NCBI RefSeq assembly: GCF_009806575.1
Contig: NZ_CP047095.1
Span: 3,538,001-3,602,000, forward strand
Reading direction: 5' to 3'
DNA length: 64,000 nucleotides
DNA from: Rossellomorea marisflavi
GTDB taxonomy: Bacteria; Bacillota; Bacilli; Bacillales; Bacillaceae_B
Shown here piece after piece: positions 16,071 through 24,444 of this stretch (position 1 is its first letter; each line of letters opens with the position of its first letter). A program made the translations under genes and the position numbers. Under the pieces are notes generated by a model that worked only from the letters and a program-made list of their open reading frames with translations, did not search any database and was not told where the DNA came from.

Positions 16071-16664
16071 TCATTCCCCTACCTTTTCCCCACGCACGAC
16101 CAATCGCTCTTCAAATTCATTCGTGCTCCAGTTATAGGTTTCACACGTGATCAGCGTGATCGTCTGATCCTCAGTATCCTCCAGGACCGTCAAATCATCA
16201 GGTGATACCATCCTTTGTTCCGTCACTTTGTACGTAGTGGTTTTCCCGCTGACATCCATTGCCATCACATCCCCTTCAGTCAGCTCATGAAGCCGATTGA
16301 AGAGAACACCGTATGCATTCATTTTATGTCCCGCAATGGAAATATTCGTTGCGGAAAAGGGAGTGTCCTCCTCGATGGTCGCGACTCCATTCTTGAGATG
16401 GGATTCACTTGCCCCCTTGAAGATGGGCTCCTCTAATTCAATGGATGGAATCCGGAGGACCGCCTTGATGTCAGAGGTCTCTACATCCGTGGAATCACTC
16501 AAGTATAGCTTCTCAAGCATGGTTTTTTTCACTTCCCCCTTCCCTTCACTCGCTGCGACGAGAAGTTTTTCGTTGAACCCTTTATAGACTCCACCCTTGA
16601 TTTGGCTATGAAACAAAAGGGGAAGGGACATCAGAATGATCAAGATGCCAATCACTTTCTTCAT
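16071..16664 (-). CDS. Sortase encoded in the B12-uptake operon
   Basis: A 197-residue transpeptidase with one N-terminal membrane helix (about 4-20). The sortase catalytic triad is visible: His113 in AGHKM, Cys174 in TLITC, Arg187 in EERLVV. Sortases cut LPxTG proteins and join them to peptidoglycan. The operon's first gene encodes an LPNTG protein, so this enzyme most likely anchors that protein; specificity is inferred from linkage. Its start overlaps the stop of the ECF S-component gene by 4 bases (ATGA). It is the last gene of the operon. The short length suggests class D/E-like rather than class B. Confidence 0.88.
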   Translation of the reverse strand: MKKVIGILIILMSLPLLFHSQIKGGVYKGFNEKLLVAASEGKGEVKKTMLEKLYLSDSTDVETSDIKAVLRIPSIELEEPIFKGASESHLKNGVATIEEDTPFSATNISIAGHKMNAYGVLFNRLHELTEGDVMAMDVSGKTTTYKVTEQRMVSPDDLTVLEDTEDQTITLITCETYNWSTNEFEERLVVRGEKVGE

Positions 16665-17377
16665 TTATAGACCTCCTCTTTTGGCAAGTCTGGCGTCAGG
16701 ATGCCGTATTTCCGTTTGAAACGTTCCAGGATCCGAATCCACCCCACACTGAAAAGCCCGAGAAAAAATACGTTTGATAACGCATGTGCAAGATCAAAGT
16801 AAAAGCTAGCGATATAGGCCGAGACGAACACTTCCCAAGAGGCATCACCAAGGAAGCCAAGGAGGAACCACAAATTCATGAACCACCCGAACAAAAAGCC
16901 TACGACAAATCCATATCCCATCAACCCCCATTTGGTATTGATGATCACGGTGTTGCGAAGAAATCCGGCCATCATGCCGGCCATCCCCCAGGCATACATT
17001 TGCCAAGGGGTCCATGGACCTTGACCCAAGAAGATATTGGAGACGATGGCCGCCATCGCTCCTATTAGAAAACCCGCTTCCGGTCCCAGAACGATGGCGC
17101 TCACAATGATCACGAAGGTAGTCGGCTGTACACTCGGCAGCGGAGCAAACGGTACCCTGCTCATGGCCGCAATGGCCGCAAGTACCGCCAGCAAGACGAT
17201 TTCCTTACTCCCGATCGCACGGAGTTCGAATCTCGCAAACAACGGGATGACCGTTACAATCATGATGGCGATGCAGATCATCATATAAGGCTTATCGTCA
17301 AACAGAATGGCCGAAACAAATAAGAGAATCAACGTGATGACAGAGGAGGTGATCAGGACCGCACGTGAAGATTCCAT
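16661..17377 (-). CDS. ECF transporter S component, probably for cobalamin
   Basis: 238 residues with about six membrane helices, consistent with a vitamin-binding S component (EcfS). The segment GQGPWTPWQMYAWG and the LGPEAGFLIGA loop resemble the CbrT-type cobalamin S components as I remember them. Substrate assignment rests on the upstream cobalamin riboswitch and on transcobalamin-like neighbours, not on a ligand motif. It overlaps the ATPase gene by 25 bases and the sortase gene by 4, so all are translated together. It would pair with the EcfT and fused EcfA proteins encoded beside it. Confidence 0.82.
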   Translation of the reverse strand: MESSRAVLITSSVITLILLFVSAILFDDKPYMMICIAIMIVTVIPLFARFELRAIGSKEIVLLAVLAAIAAMSRVPFAPLPSVQPTTFVIIVSAIVLGPEAGFLIGAMAAIVSNIFLGQGPWTPWQMYAWGMAGMMAGFLRNTVIINTKWGLMGYGFVVGFLFGWFMNLWFLLGFLGDASWEVFVSAYIASFYFDLAHALSNVFFLGLFSVGWIRILERFKRKYGILTPDLPKEEVYK

Positions 17378-18975
17378 GTCTCATATGCCTCCTCTACCGT
17401 CAGGACCGTTGGAACATCGGCATTCTGACTCAAGCGGTTGATCGTCGTGGTATAGAAGTAGTGATGATCCAACACCTCCCTCACCGTTCCGTCTGCCGTG
17501 ATGCGACCGTCAAACAACCAAGCGCATCGTGAAGCATGCCTGGCCGCAAATTCGATGTCGTGGGTCACCATCAGGATGGTCATGCCATCTTGATGAAGGT
17601 CGTCCAACATGACCGAGAACTGATCTTTGGATACCGCATCCATTCCCTTCGTCGGTTCATCGATCAAGAGTAGATCTGGTTCAATGAATAACAGGGTGGC
17701 AAGTGCCGCCTTCTGCTGTTCTCCCCCACTGCAATCATGGATATGCTTTTCCAGGATCGACTCAATGCCGAGACGGTTCGCGATGGACCTCATTCGTTCT
17801 TCCGGAAGCGGGATGTCGTAACGGACGGCAAGCTCCAGGATTTCTTCCTGTAGCGTTTCACACATAAAGCAAAGCAACGGGTTTTGAGGAAGATAGCCCA
17901 TTCTGAAGGATGACTTTTTTGAAACCTGCTTCCCATTCAGCCTTACCTTTCCGCTATACGGCTTCAGAATCGACGCAATGATTTTCAGGAGGGTTGTCTT
18001 TCCTGAGGCGTTTCCTCCCACCACAGTAAGAAAATCCCCTTTCCTCACCTCTAAGCTGATATCCTTCAGGATCATGGGTGCACGCTTTTCATACTTGAAG
18101 CTTACATGGTACATTTCGAGAAGGGGTAACGCCTGCCCAGAAGAGACTTCTCGCTTGTGCTCCACCATCCCGATGGATAGATCCGATAGCCAGCGCTGGG
18201 CCTCTTTGACAGACAGGGGCACCCGCGTATCGTAAGACAGGTCGGCAAAGGTATAGTATAGCTTCGCAATGGCTGGAAGGAATGGAAGAAACGTGTTGTC
18301 CTGGTTCTTCCACACAGTGGAAACAACTGTCCTTGCCGTCCCTTCATAGGCCACGCTTCCTTTCTCCATGAGGATCACCCGATCCGCGATGGGATAGAGC
18401 TCTTCCAATCGGTGCTCGACCATGATGATCGTCATCCCGAATTCTTCGTTCAGACGGTGGACAAATTGAATCAGTGCTTTTGCCTGGACCGGGTCTAGTT
18501 GGGACGTCGGTTCATCCAATAACAACAGGTCCGGCTTTTGCAGGAGGACGCTCGCCACGTTCATCAGCTGTTTCTGCCCGCCTGAGAGATGTCTTGTATC
18601 CTGATCGAGGAGGTCTTCCATACCGAAGAAATGAACCATTTCCGCCACGCGCTGCCGCATCTCCCCCGTCCCCAATTGCTCGTTTTCCATGCCGAATACA
18701 AGTTCACTAAGGACGTTATCCATGACAATCTGATTTTCCGGGTCCTGAAACACGAATCCTACTCCCATATCTGACATCCTGATCTGTCCCATCATCCTTC
18801 CTACCGGTGTGAGTTCCTTTTTCAACAGCTTCAGAAGGGTTGTCTTCCCACAGCCTGAAGGACCTCCGATCACAATGAAATCCCCTTTATCCACGGTAAG
18901 GGAAAGGGAGCGGATGGCTGCTTGTTCTTCCTCTGGATAGTGAAAGCTTAGTTTGTCGAGTTCAATACATGCCAT
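17353..18975 (-). CDS. ECF transporter fused double ATPase (EcfA-A')
   Basis: 540 residues comprising two complete ABC nucleotide-binding domains in one chain. Domain 1: Walker A GGPSGCGKT (37-45), Q-loop FQDPENQ, signature LSGGQ (130-134), Walker B LLLLDEPT. Domain 2: Walker A GGNASGKTT (320-328), signature CSGGEQQK, Walker B LLLIDEPT and a His switch (VTHD). It powers uptake through EcfT and the S component. The start overlaps the EcfT gene by 28 bases. A fused pair in a dedicated operon marks a solitary (group I-like) ECF transporter rather than the shared group II module. Confidence 0.9.
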   Translation of the reverse strand: MACIELDKLSFHYPEEEQAAIRSLSLTVDKGDFIVIGGPSGCGKTTLLKLLKKELTPVGRMMGQIRMSDMGVGFVFQDPENQIVMDNVLSELVFGMENEQLGTGEMRQRVAEMVHFFGMEDLLDQDTRHLSGGQKQLMNVASVLLQKPDLLLLDEPTSQLDPVQAKALIQFVHRLNEEFGMTIIMVEHRLEELYPIADRVILMEKGSVAYEGTARTVVSTVWKNQDNTFLPFLPAIAKLYYTFADLSYDTRVPLSVKEAQRWLSDLSIGMVEHKREVSSGQALPLLEMYHVSFKYEKRAPMILKDISLEVRKGDFLTVVGGNASGKTTLLKIIASILKPYSGKVRLNGKQVSKKSSFRMGYLPQNPLLCFMCETLQEEILELAVRYDIPLPEERMRSIANRLGIESILEKHIHDCSGGEQQKAALATLLFIEPDLLLIDEPTKGMDAVSKDQFSVMLDDLHQDGMTILMVTHDIEFAARHASRCAWLFDGRITADGTVREVLDHHYFYTTTINRLSQNADVPTVLTVEEAYETWNLHVRS

Positions 18976-19835
18976 CGAAGTTGACTGCCTCCTTCAAGTA
19001 AAATGGGGAATGCCATCAGACAAATGAACAGGATCAAGATCAGCCAGTCCGAAGGGGAAAATGAGAGTGTCTCAAGCTGGGGATACACATTGAGTGTCCC
19101 GATTCCGTTCTGTGCAGAATACACACACACGCCGGCTATCCCTGCTAAGACGATGGACGCTCCCCAATCGGAATAGCGGAATGGGAACAGCTGATAATGC
19201 GACCTCTTCCGCTCCCCGAACCCTCTTGCATTCATGGATTCAGCCGTTTGAAGCGCCTCCTCCAACGACCACGTGAGGAGCTTTTGCATATAGAGCATGC
19301 CCGTCCTGCTCCGCTTCTTCACGCTTCCGTTGAACATATCGTGTCCCCTGAGCTTTTGCGTGTGATACAGCTCCTTCCACCGGGTAATGAGCAGCGGTAC
19401 GAAACGCACCGTAATCATCAGCAGGAGGGCGAGCTGTGGCCACACTTTTGAAAAGAGAAATAAGAATTTCCGCCCGTGGATCACATCATTGAATGAAATG
19501 AACAGGATGAAGATCCCCCATAGACTCATGGCCATGATCATCCCGTATGCCACTCCTTCCAATGTCACGGGATTATGACGGAAATAGAACAGCACGGTGG
19601 CTCCCCTTCGGACGAAAAGGGGATTCATGACGATGATGATGAGCCCCATGCAAGCGATCGCAGGCATAGATCGGATCAGTTTCCCCCAGGTTCCTTGAAG
19701 GATATTCACCCCGACCAGGATCAAGATGGATACAGACAGGAACAACGGATGGGTGAACATCATCATGCACACACCCGCACAAACGTAGTAGAGAAAGCTT
19801 ACAAAGGGGTGAAGTTCTTTCAATCTGATTGTCAC
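18948..19835 (-). CDS. ECF transporter T component (EcfT/CbiQ family)
   Basis: 295 residues with about five to six membrane helices. The coupling-helix Ala-Arg-Gly motif is present as MNARGFG, with a preceding conserved amphipathic region (ETAESMNARG-type LQTAESMNARG). It links the S component to the two ATPase domains. It lies between the DUF4430 gene (18-base gap) and the fused ATPase gene (28-base overlap). Confidence 0.88.
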   Translation of the reverse strand: MTIRLKELHPFVSFLYYVCAGVCMMMFTHPLFLSVSILILVGVNILQGTWGKLIRSMPAIACMGLIIIVMNPLFVRRGATVLFYFRHNPVTLEGVAYGMIMAMSLWGIFILFISFNDVIHGRKFLFLFSKVWPQLALLLMITVRFVPLLITRWKELYHTQKLRGHDMFNGSVKKRSRTGMLYMQKLLTWSLEEALQTAESMNARGFGERKRSHYQLFPFRYSDWGASIVLAGIAGVCVYSAQNGIGTLNVYPQLETLSFSPSDWLILILFICLMAFPILLEGGSQLRWHVLNSTN

Positions 19836-19853
19836 GTTGCGTACCCCTTTCTT

Positions 19854-20780
19854 CTAGCGGAACGGCTTGAGCTCCGCTCCGAGATCTTTCCCGAGGTCGA
19901 TGGTGTAAAGCCACTCAATGCGATCTCCGTCCTGGAGGGGAACCACTCCTGCCCCTCTGTTAGGGAAGATCCCATTCACCCGGTACATCCAACCACTGCC
20001 GGATCCCCGGTCAAACTCAAATAGGTTGTTGATTCCTTCTACATAGGCATTCGCCCCTGTACCACCGCGGAACGACATGGGGATTCCTTGAGAACGTGTC
20101 ACCTCGATGAGTACATCAAGGACCGTATCCCCATCCTCGATTTCGACTGAAGTCGGAGGGAGCACCGTACCCATTTGACTATCTGCCACAATGGAATAGG
20201 TGACTGTCGACGTTGCTGCCTGCTTTTCTTCCTTTTCAGGTTTTGGAGCGGGTGCAGGCTTTTTGGAAGGCTGAGGCGCCGGTGCCTTGCTTTCTGGTTG
20301 TGTTGATCCGGCACGTTCAGAGTCGGAAGGAGCTTTGGATTCTTTTGGGCTCTCTGTTTTTTGGTTTGACTCTGTCTTTGCTTCTTTCCTTGATGCCGAT
20401 GATCCTTGTTTGTCTGGCTTTCCTTCAGATTCAAGACGTTCCGTTGTTCCGTTTCTTTCTTCTTGTTGCTGAGGATCAGCCTTGCCGTCCTCTTTTGTGC
20501 TTTTAGCGGTTGTGCTGTCCGATTTCTCGTTTTTTTCTTTTTCCTCTTTTTTTTCTTCCTGTTTCTCGGTCTTGGAATGTTCATCAGAGATAGCGTTTGG
20601 ATCTTTTTGTTTTTCTTTAACCCCGGTCACGGAAGCGACTGAGTTTTCGCTACCCGCCACTTGCTTACTTGTTGGTGCCTTTTCTTCTTCGCCGGAGAAA
20701 CCATAGGTGACCCCGATTACTCCAAGAGTAAGGAAGAACACCGTCAGGATCGACAGTATGAGCTTACGTTGCTTCTTCAT
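19854..20780 (-). CDS. Membrane-tethered DUF4430 (transcobalamin beta-domain-like) protein
   Basis: 308 residues in three parts. Residues 7-27 are a signal or membrane anchor without a lipobox. Residues ~32-190 are a very hydrophilic Lys/Glu/Ser/Pro linker. Residues ~191-300 are a DUF4430 domain, with VEIEDGDTVLDVL and GSGWMYRVNG (261-270) as hallmarks. DUF4430 is the family of the C-terminal beta-domain of animal intrinsic factor and transcobalamin, where it covers bound cobalamin. No LPxTG signal is present, so the protein probably stays on the membrane with its linker reaching into the wall. The gene follows the LPNTG gene by 10 bases. Cobalamin binding is inferred. Confidence 0.85.
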   Translation of the reverse strand: MKKQRKLILSILTVFFLTLGVIGVTYGFSGEEEKAPTSKQVAGSENSVASVTGVKEKQKDPNAISDEHSKTEKQEEKKEEKEKNEKSDSTTAKSTKEDGKADPQQQEERNGTTERLESEGKPDKQGSSASRKEAKTESNQKTESPKESKAPSDSERAGSTQPESKAPAPQPSKKPAPAPKPEKEEKQAATSTVTYSIVADSQMGTVLPPTSVEIEDGDTVLDVLIEVTRSQGIPMSFRGGTGANAYVEGINNLFEFDRGSGSGWMYRVNGIFPNRGAGVVPLQDGDRIEWLYTIDLGKDLGAELKPFR

Positions 20781-20790
20781 CGAACTCCTC

Positions 20791-22884
20791 CTAACCTTTT
20801 ATCTCCATCTTCCTCTTCTTCCGTGCACCCCAGAAATAGATCGAGAGGCCCGTGAGTAGAAGGAGCCCTCCCGCGACTGGAAGATACCATTCGTTCACGC
20901 CAGTATTGGGGAGCTTTTTCCCCGAAGAAGGGTTGGCTGCCGGTACAACAGTATCGTCTTTCTTGTTTTCCTTTGGAGACGAGCCCGTTTTTCCCTCATC
21001 CTGTGTTTTTTCTGGTTCATTTGTTTTCTCTTCCTCTTCCGTTCCCGTTGGTGCGGAGTTGAACACAGCAAATGTGCTCAGGTGATCAGGTTGTACATTG
21101 AACCACCCATCGGCATAGTCCCCTCCGACATGGTCCCACTTTTCCGTATCTGAATTATAGAAGTAAACGGCGGTAGATGTGCTGTCCACCTCTTCTTCCT
21201 TGACGGCGAAGGACAGTTCTACGGCATCTTTCACATCATGAATGCTTTCCCCATCCTGTTTGATGGTAAAGTCGTACACGTTACTAAGAGCTTCCTTCAT
21301 GCCTTCCATGCGCTGGATGGAGAATTCAGCTTCTTTTTTTGAGAACCCTTTCAATTCAGTCTTCATTTTCACTTGAGATGATTCCAAGTGAAGCGTCGCC
21401 TCTTTATTGACCATCACACTCATGCTTTCATCCGGGAAGACGATGGTAACCGAATCGTCCGGGATCTCGATGATGATATCTCCCCCTGCCTTCAGGTTGC
21501 TGATACTATCCATCTCGATCGTGCCTTTTCCATCTTTCCATACAGGCTTTAGGGTCACCTGGTCCAGCAGCTTTGGCGGATCCTCATCTTTGGCTTCTTT
21601 TTTGTACTGTATCGTCACTTTCTTTGACACCACTTTTTCATTCTGATCTTGTGCGCTGACAATGAGAACATTCTTCCCCTCTTTTAACGAAAGGACGAAC
21701 TCGCCCGATTTGTTACCTTCAAGGGCTTGATCATTCAACTTCGCGTCGACTACCAAGGCGTTTCCTTCTCCATCCTTTGCCTCAGCCGTGACCGTCATTT
21801 CTGGCGTTGTGACAATCTGGCCATCTTCTACCCCTTTTATCGTGAGGGTCGGATCAGGCATGGCCGTCGGTGGTTCCGGCTCCAATGGTTTAGGGAATGA
21901 ATAAAGCTTCCCCTCCCCCTTTAAGAATTTCTGATACGCGACGAGGGCCTGCAGGGCTTGCTCGGTCGCCATCCCGTTGGAATTGCCTGGACTGACATGC
22001 ATAAATCCGCCATCCTCCGACTTGAAGCTCAGAAGGTGGGTGACGAGATTATTGGATCCTTTCGTGAATGCCTTTGACGTCGGATCAATCCCGTTCGACG
22101 TCAGGGCAATGATCACCTGGGAAGTGGCTTCACTTGAAGTCCCCCCGACAAATGGATCGTCGAATCCTCCGCTTGATTGCTGTTCTGCAGATAGAAATGA
22201 GAGCGCACCATCTACCGCTTTCTTCACATTCCCCTGGGATGTATAGGGTGCCAAGGCAATCAAGGCCATGGCCGTGATATCATAGCTCGGGCCCGACATG
22301 TATGCACTGAGGGACCAGCTTCCATCCTCATTCTGCTGCTTCAAAAGCTCATCAATCAGCTTTTGACGTGTCCACTTGGCATCTGATGGCACCTCGAACT
22401 GTTGGCTGTCCAACGCGATCAAGGCGAAGATCGGTCCGTTATTCCCTTGAAGGGTCATCGTGTCATTCCCTGGTGACACATCATGACTGTTGTAGATCTT
22501 TTCAATCAAGTCCGTCCCGTTGACAGACAATGGATCCAAACCGATGGCCGCCGCCGCAATCACGTGGCGTTCAATATCCGTAATCTTAGCGTATCTCGAT
22601 GGGTTGATGACCTGGCTATCCACCGATTGACTGAAATGATTCTGAAAATAGGCATCCGGCACTGGATATCCCGCTGCCGCAAGTCCTATGGCTTCCCACT
22701 CACTACTTACTCCGTTGTCCAGAATGTGATTCGCAGCACCTTCAATGGTTTTATTGATCTCAGCCAGCGAAACATCCGTACTTGTCGCTGCCTCTGCGTG
22801 TCCAGACGGAATCCCCGCAACCGGCACACCCAAAAACAACACAACGCTCAATACACTTGCCAACATTGCTTGAAGTATTCTCAC
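20791..22884 (-). CDS. LPNTG cell-wall protein with intrinsic-factor-like alpha-toroid
   Basis: 697 residues. Signal peptide 1-32 (cut near GHAEA). Residues ~40-325 carry prenyltransferase/terpene-cyclase-type alpha-alpha repeats with QNEDGSW (184-190), SSGGFDD and SEDGGF, the fold used by the cobalamin-binding alpha-domain of intrinsic factor and transcobalamin. Residues ~345-430 form an Ig-like/cadherin-like domain; ~440-612 form a second beta domain. Then comes a charged spacer, LPNTG (658-662), a helix and a basic tail for sortase anchoring. The start is GTG with GGGAGG 8 bases upstream; an ATG just before it meets a stop at once. First gene after the cobalamin riboswitch. Ligand binding is inferred from fold plus context. 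Confidence 0.87.
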   Translation of the reverse strand: MRILQAMLASVLSVVLFLGVPVAGIPSGHAEAATSTDVSLAEINKTIEGAANHILDNGVSSEWEAIGLAAAGYPVPDAYFQNHFSQSVDSQVINPSRYAKITDIERHVIAAAAIGLDPLSVNGTDLIEKIYNSHDVSPGNDTMTLQGNNGPIFALIALDSQQFEVPSDAKWTRQKLIDELLKQQNEDGSWSLSAYMSGPSYDITAMALIALAPYTSQGNVKKAVDGALSFLSAEQQSSGGFDDPFVGGTSSEATSQVIIALTSNGIDPTSKAFTKGSNNLVTHLLSFKSEDGGFMHVSPGNSNGMATEQALQALVAYQKFLKGEGKLYSFPKPLEPEPPTAMPDPTLTIKGVEDGQIVTTPEMTVTAEAKDGEGNALVVDAKLNDQALEGNKSGEFVLSLKEGKNVLIVSAQDQNEKVVSKKVTIQYKKEAKDEDPPKLLDQVTLKPVWKDGKGTIEMDSISNLKAGGDIIIEIPDDSVTIVFPDESMSVMVNKEATLHLESSQVKMKTELKGFSKKEAEFSIQRMEGMKEALSNVYDFTIKQDGESIHDVKDAVELSFAVKEEEVDSTSTAVYFYNSDTEKWDHVGGDYADGWFNVQPDHLSTFAVFNSAPTGTEEEEKTNEPEKTQDEGKTGSSPKENKKDDTVVPAANPSSGKKLPNTGVNEWYLPVAGGLLLLTGLSIYFWGARKKRKMEIKG

Positions 22885-22938
22885 TCACATATCCTCCCGT
22901 GTCCCTTATCCCCTGTACTAGATAAATAATATGTATAT

Positions 22939-22977
22939 AAAAAAGCCCTGCTCTTCCCGAAAGAAGAACAAGGCTTT
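22939..22977 (-). terminator. Riboswitch-controlled terminator
   Basis: On the minus strand AAAGCC…TCTTC and GAAGA…GGCTTT form a long stem followed by T6, between the riboswitch and the first gene of the B12 operon. This is the likely expression platform: B12 binding would favour the terminator. Confidence 0.8.
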
Positions 22978-23049
22978 GAAATCCACGTGCACATACTAAC
23001 CCCATGCATACTGATCCACCTCGCTTCACCTTTTACCGGAAGGCTCCAC

Positions 23050-23240
23050 CACTACACATACAGGCAGGTCTCCTGACTCATGATTCATCGCTCCCTTCCG
23101 CCTTCCCGGACTCTAACATCCAGTGGCATTTCCGAAAGATCGCTCATCACTTACAGTGGCCGGACCGCTCAGGATTCACACCTGATTCCCTTTTAATCAG
23201 CCCCAAACCTGAGGCTGAACCAATATGCACCTATGAAGTT
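23050..23240 (-). promoter_or_regulatory. Cobalamin riboswitch
   Basis: The minus strand carries the conserved elements in order: a GGGAA-N-CAGGTG-type block, GCCACTGTAA, a second GCCACTGGA block, GGGAAGGCGGAAGGG, and the B12 box GAGTCAGGAGACCTGCC (plus-strand 23061-23079). Short CATA/TATG ends can close the P1 stem. It lies about 170 bases upstream of the LPNTG protein gene, with an intrinsic terminator in between, so it should switch the whole six-gene operon off when cobalamin is plentiful. Boundaries are approximate. Confidence 0.95.
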
Positions 23241-23370
23241 ATACTCCTCTCCATCTTAATGGAAACATTCGCTCAATTCAATATACTGTTAATTGGAGGA
23301 ATATCAGGAAATGGGGAAGGATGTTGATGGGTGGCGGGGTTTGTCGGGGGTTGTACCATTGAAAATTATT

Positions 23371-23841
23371 TCACCAATCTTTTTCCATGATGATGAACCT
23401 ATACTCCTCCCCTCTAATGTTGTTCTGAAATTCATCTTTTTGTACAAATCCCGCACGTTCATACACCCTGATGGCACGGGTATTAAAGTCCACCACAGCC
23501 AACTCCAGATGGTTATAACCGAGTTTCCTTCTTCCCTCTTCGATGATGGAATGGAAAAACCTCCTCCCCTCACCCTTCCCTGTCAGTGCCGGTTTCATCT
23601 GTATCCCAACTCCCATGATATCCTCCGTTTCATCTCCGACCTGGAAAAACTCACAGTTCCCTGCCAATCTCCCCTCCCGGTCAATGACCGAATAAAATCC
23701 TTCCCGATTACCGCTCTCAAGAAATCCGTTCACCTTCTCCTCTTGAATCGGATTATCATAGAACGAATAGTTGCCTTCATACCTCCACGTGATGAACTCT
23801 TGGATGTCTTGGTCTGTCCTTTTTCTTAACGTATAGCTCAA
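23371..23841 (-). CDS. GNAT acetyltransferase
   Basis: About 156 residues. The acetyl-CoA loop is visible as ALTGKGEGRRFFHS, followed by LELAVVDFNTRAIRVYERAGF, the classic Acetyltransf_1 C-terminal motif. Substrate unknown. Start: a TTG with AAAGGGTG about 6 bases upstream; a GTG three codons earlier overlaps that site and is less likely. The gene lies convergent to nothing and just upstream of the B12 operon leader, on the same strand but separated by the riboswitch region. Confidence 0.8.
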   Translation of the reverse strand: MSYTLRKRTDQDIQEFITWRYEGNYSFYDNPIQEEKVNGFLESGNREGFYSVIDREGRLAGNCEFFQVGDETEDIMGVGIQMKPALTGKGEGRRFFHSIIEEGRRKLGYNHLELAVVDFNTRAIRVYERAGFVQKDEFQNNIRGEEYRFIIMEKDW

Positions 23842-23933
23842 ACGTATCACCCTTTCTTATACCTATAGTGTAAAGGCAAGCACACGCTCATTCTCCCTCG
23901 TAAACGACTACATAAAATATTAGAGGAAAAATA

Positions 23934-23972
23934 AAAAGCGTCCTCCGGTAAAAACCATCAGACGCTTCATAA
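23934..23972 (-). terminator. Terminator of the CD3324-family gene
   Basis: On the minus strand AAGCGTC and GACGCTT form the outer stem, GG/CC pairs extend it, and a TTTTATTTTT run follows. Confidence 0.75.
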
Positions 23973-23975
23973 AGA

Positions 23976-24242
23976 CTATTCTCGTTTATAAACAATCCGT
24001 TCAATGCTTTTCAGGGAAAGATGGTAGGCAGCAGCAAGCTGCTCCTTCTTCCACCCACACTTAAACCTCTCACAGATTTCCTTATTTCTCTCATCCAGAG
24101 TCTTCCTGGCTCCGCTCTGCTCTCCCCAGGATCGCTCGCTGCCGCTTTTTCTCGGGATGTATACATACTCACCATCCACATAGCCCTGAATGATGGCAAT
24201 CAATTCATCCGGTAAAACATCCTTTGCCCGCTTATGGCTCAT
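23976..24242 (-). CDS. CD3324-family small HTH-like protein
   Basis: 88 residues. The order KDVLPDELIAIIQGYVDGEYVYIP … WGEQ … LDERNKEICERFKCG … EQLAAAYHLSLKSIERIV matches the CD3324 family, whose C-terminal half is a helix-turn-helix-like motif (EQLAAAYHLSLKSIERI). Its role is not established; DNA binding is plausible. The ATG has AGGGG 5 bases upstream. A 12-codon open frame with a perfect AGGAGG site lies 85 bases upstream, possibly a leader peptide. Confidence 0.8.
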   Translation of the reverse strand: MSHKRAKDVLPDELIAIIQGYVDGEYVYIPRKSGSERSWGEQSGARKTLDERNKEICERFKCGWKKEQLAAAYHLSLKSIERIVYKRE

Positions 24243-24328
24243 TTTCGCCCCTGCTTCCTTATTAGAATTGGAATAAGAAAGGCAAAGACTGCTCATTTAT
24301 CATTTCCATCTCCCGGCAGCCTTTGCTG

Positions 24329-24367
24329 CTAACGGGAGAATACTTTCAGGTTGGGGTATTTGGCCAT
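24329..24367 (-). CDS. Possible 12-residue leader peptide
   Basis: A perfect AGGAGGT lies 5-6 bases before ATG of a 12-codon frame, MAKYPNLKVFSR, ending in TAG. The stop codon is embedded in a hairpin (CTCCCG…CGGGAG, plus-strand 24311-24338) with a second inner stem GCAGC/GCTGC. The next gene downstream is the CD3324-family gene. Translation of the peptide could affect the hairpin. No family resemblance is claimed. Confidence 0.35.
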   Translation of the reverse strand: MAKYPNLKVFSR

Positions 24368-24444
24368 GGTTGACCTCCTCACGTGTTTTTCTTTATACTA
24401 CCATATCCCTTGACAGAGTTCCTGGTTTCGGTCAGCCTAACTCA

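Noticed and set aside
22760..23029. 89-codon minus-strand frame overlapping the leader and start of the LPNTG gene
   Set aside because: It crosses the riboswitch terminator and overlaps a supported gene in another frame; no ribosome binding site.
24311..24340. Intrinsic terminator after the 12-codon ORF
   Set aside because: The hairpin has no T-tract on either strand, so it is described only as a structure overlapping the leader stop.
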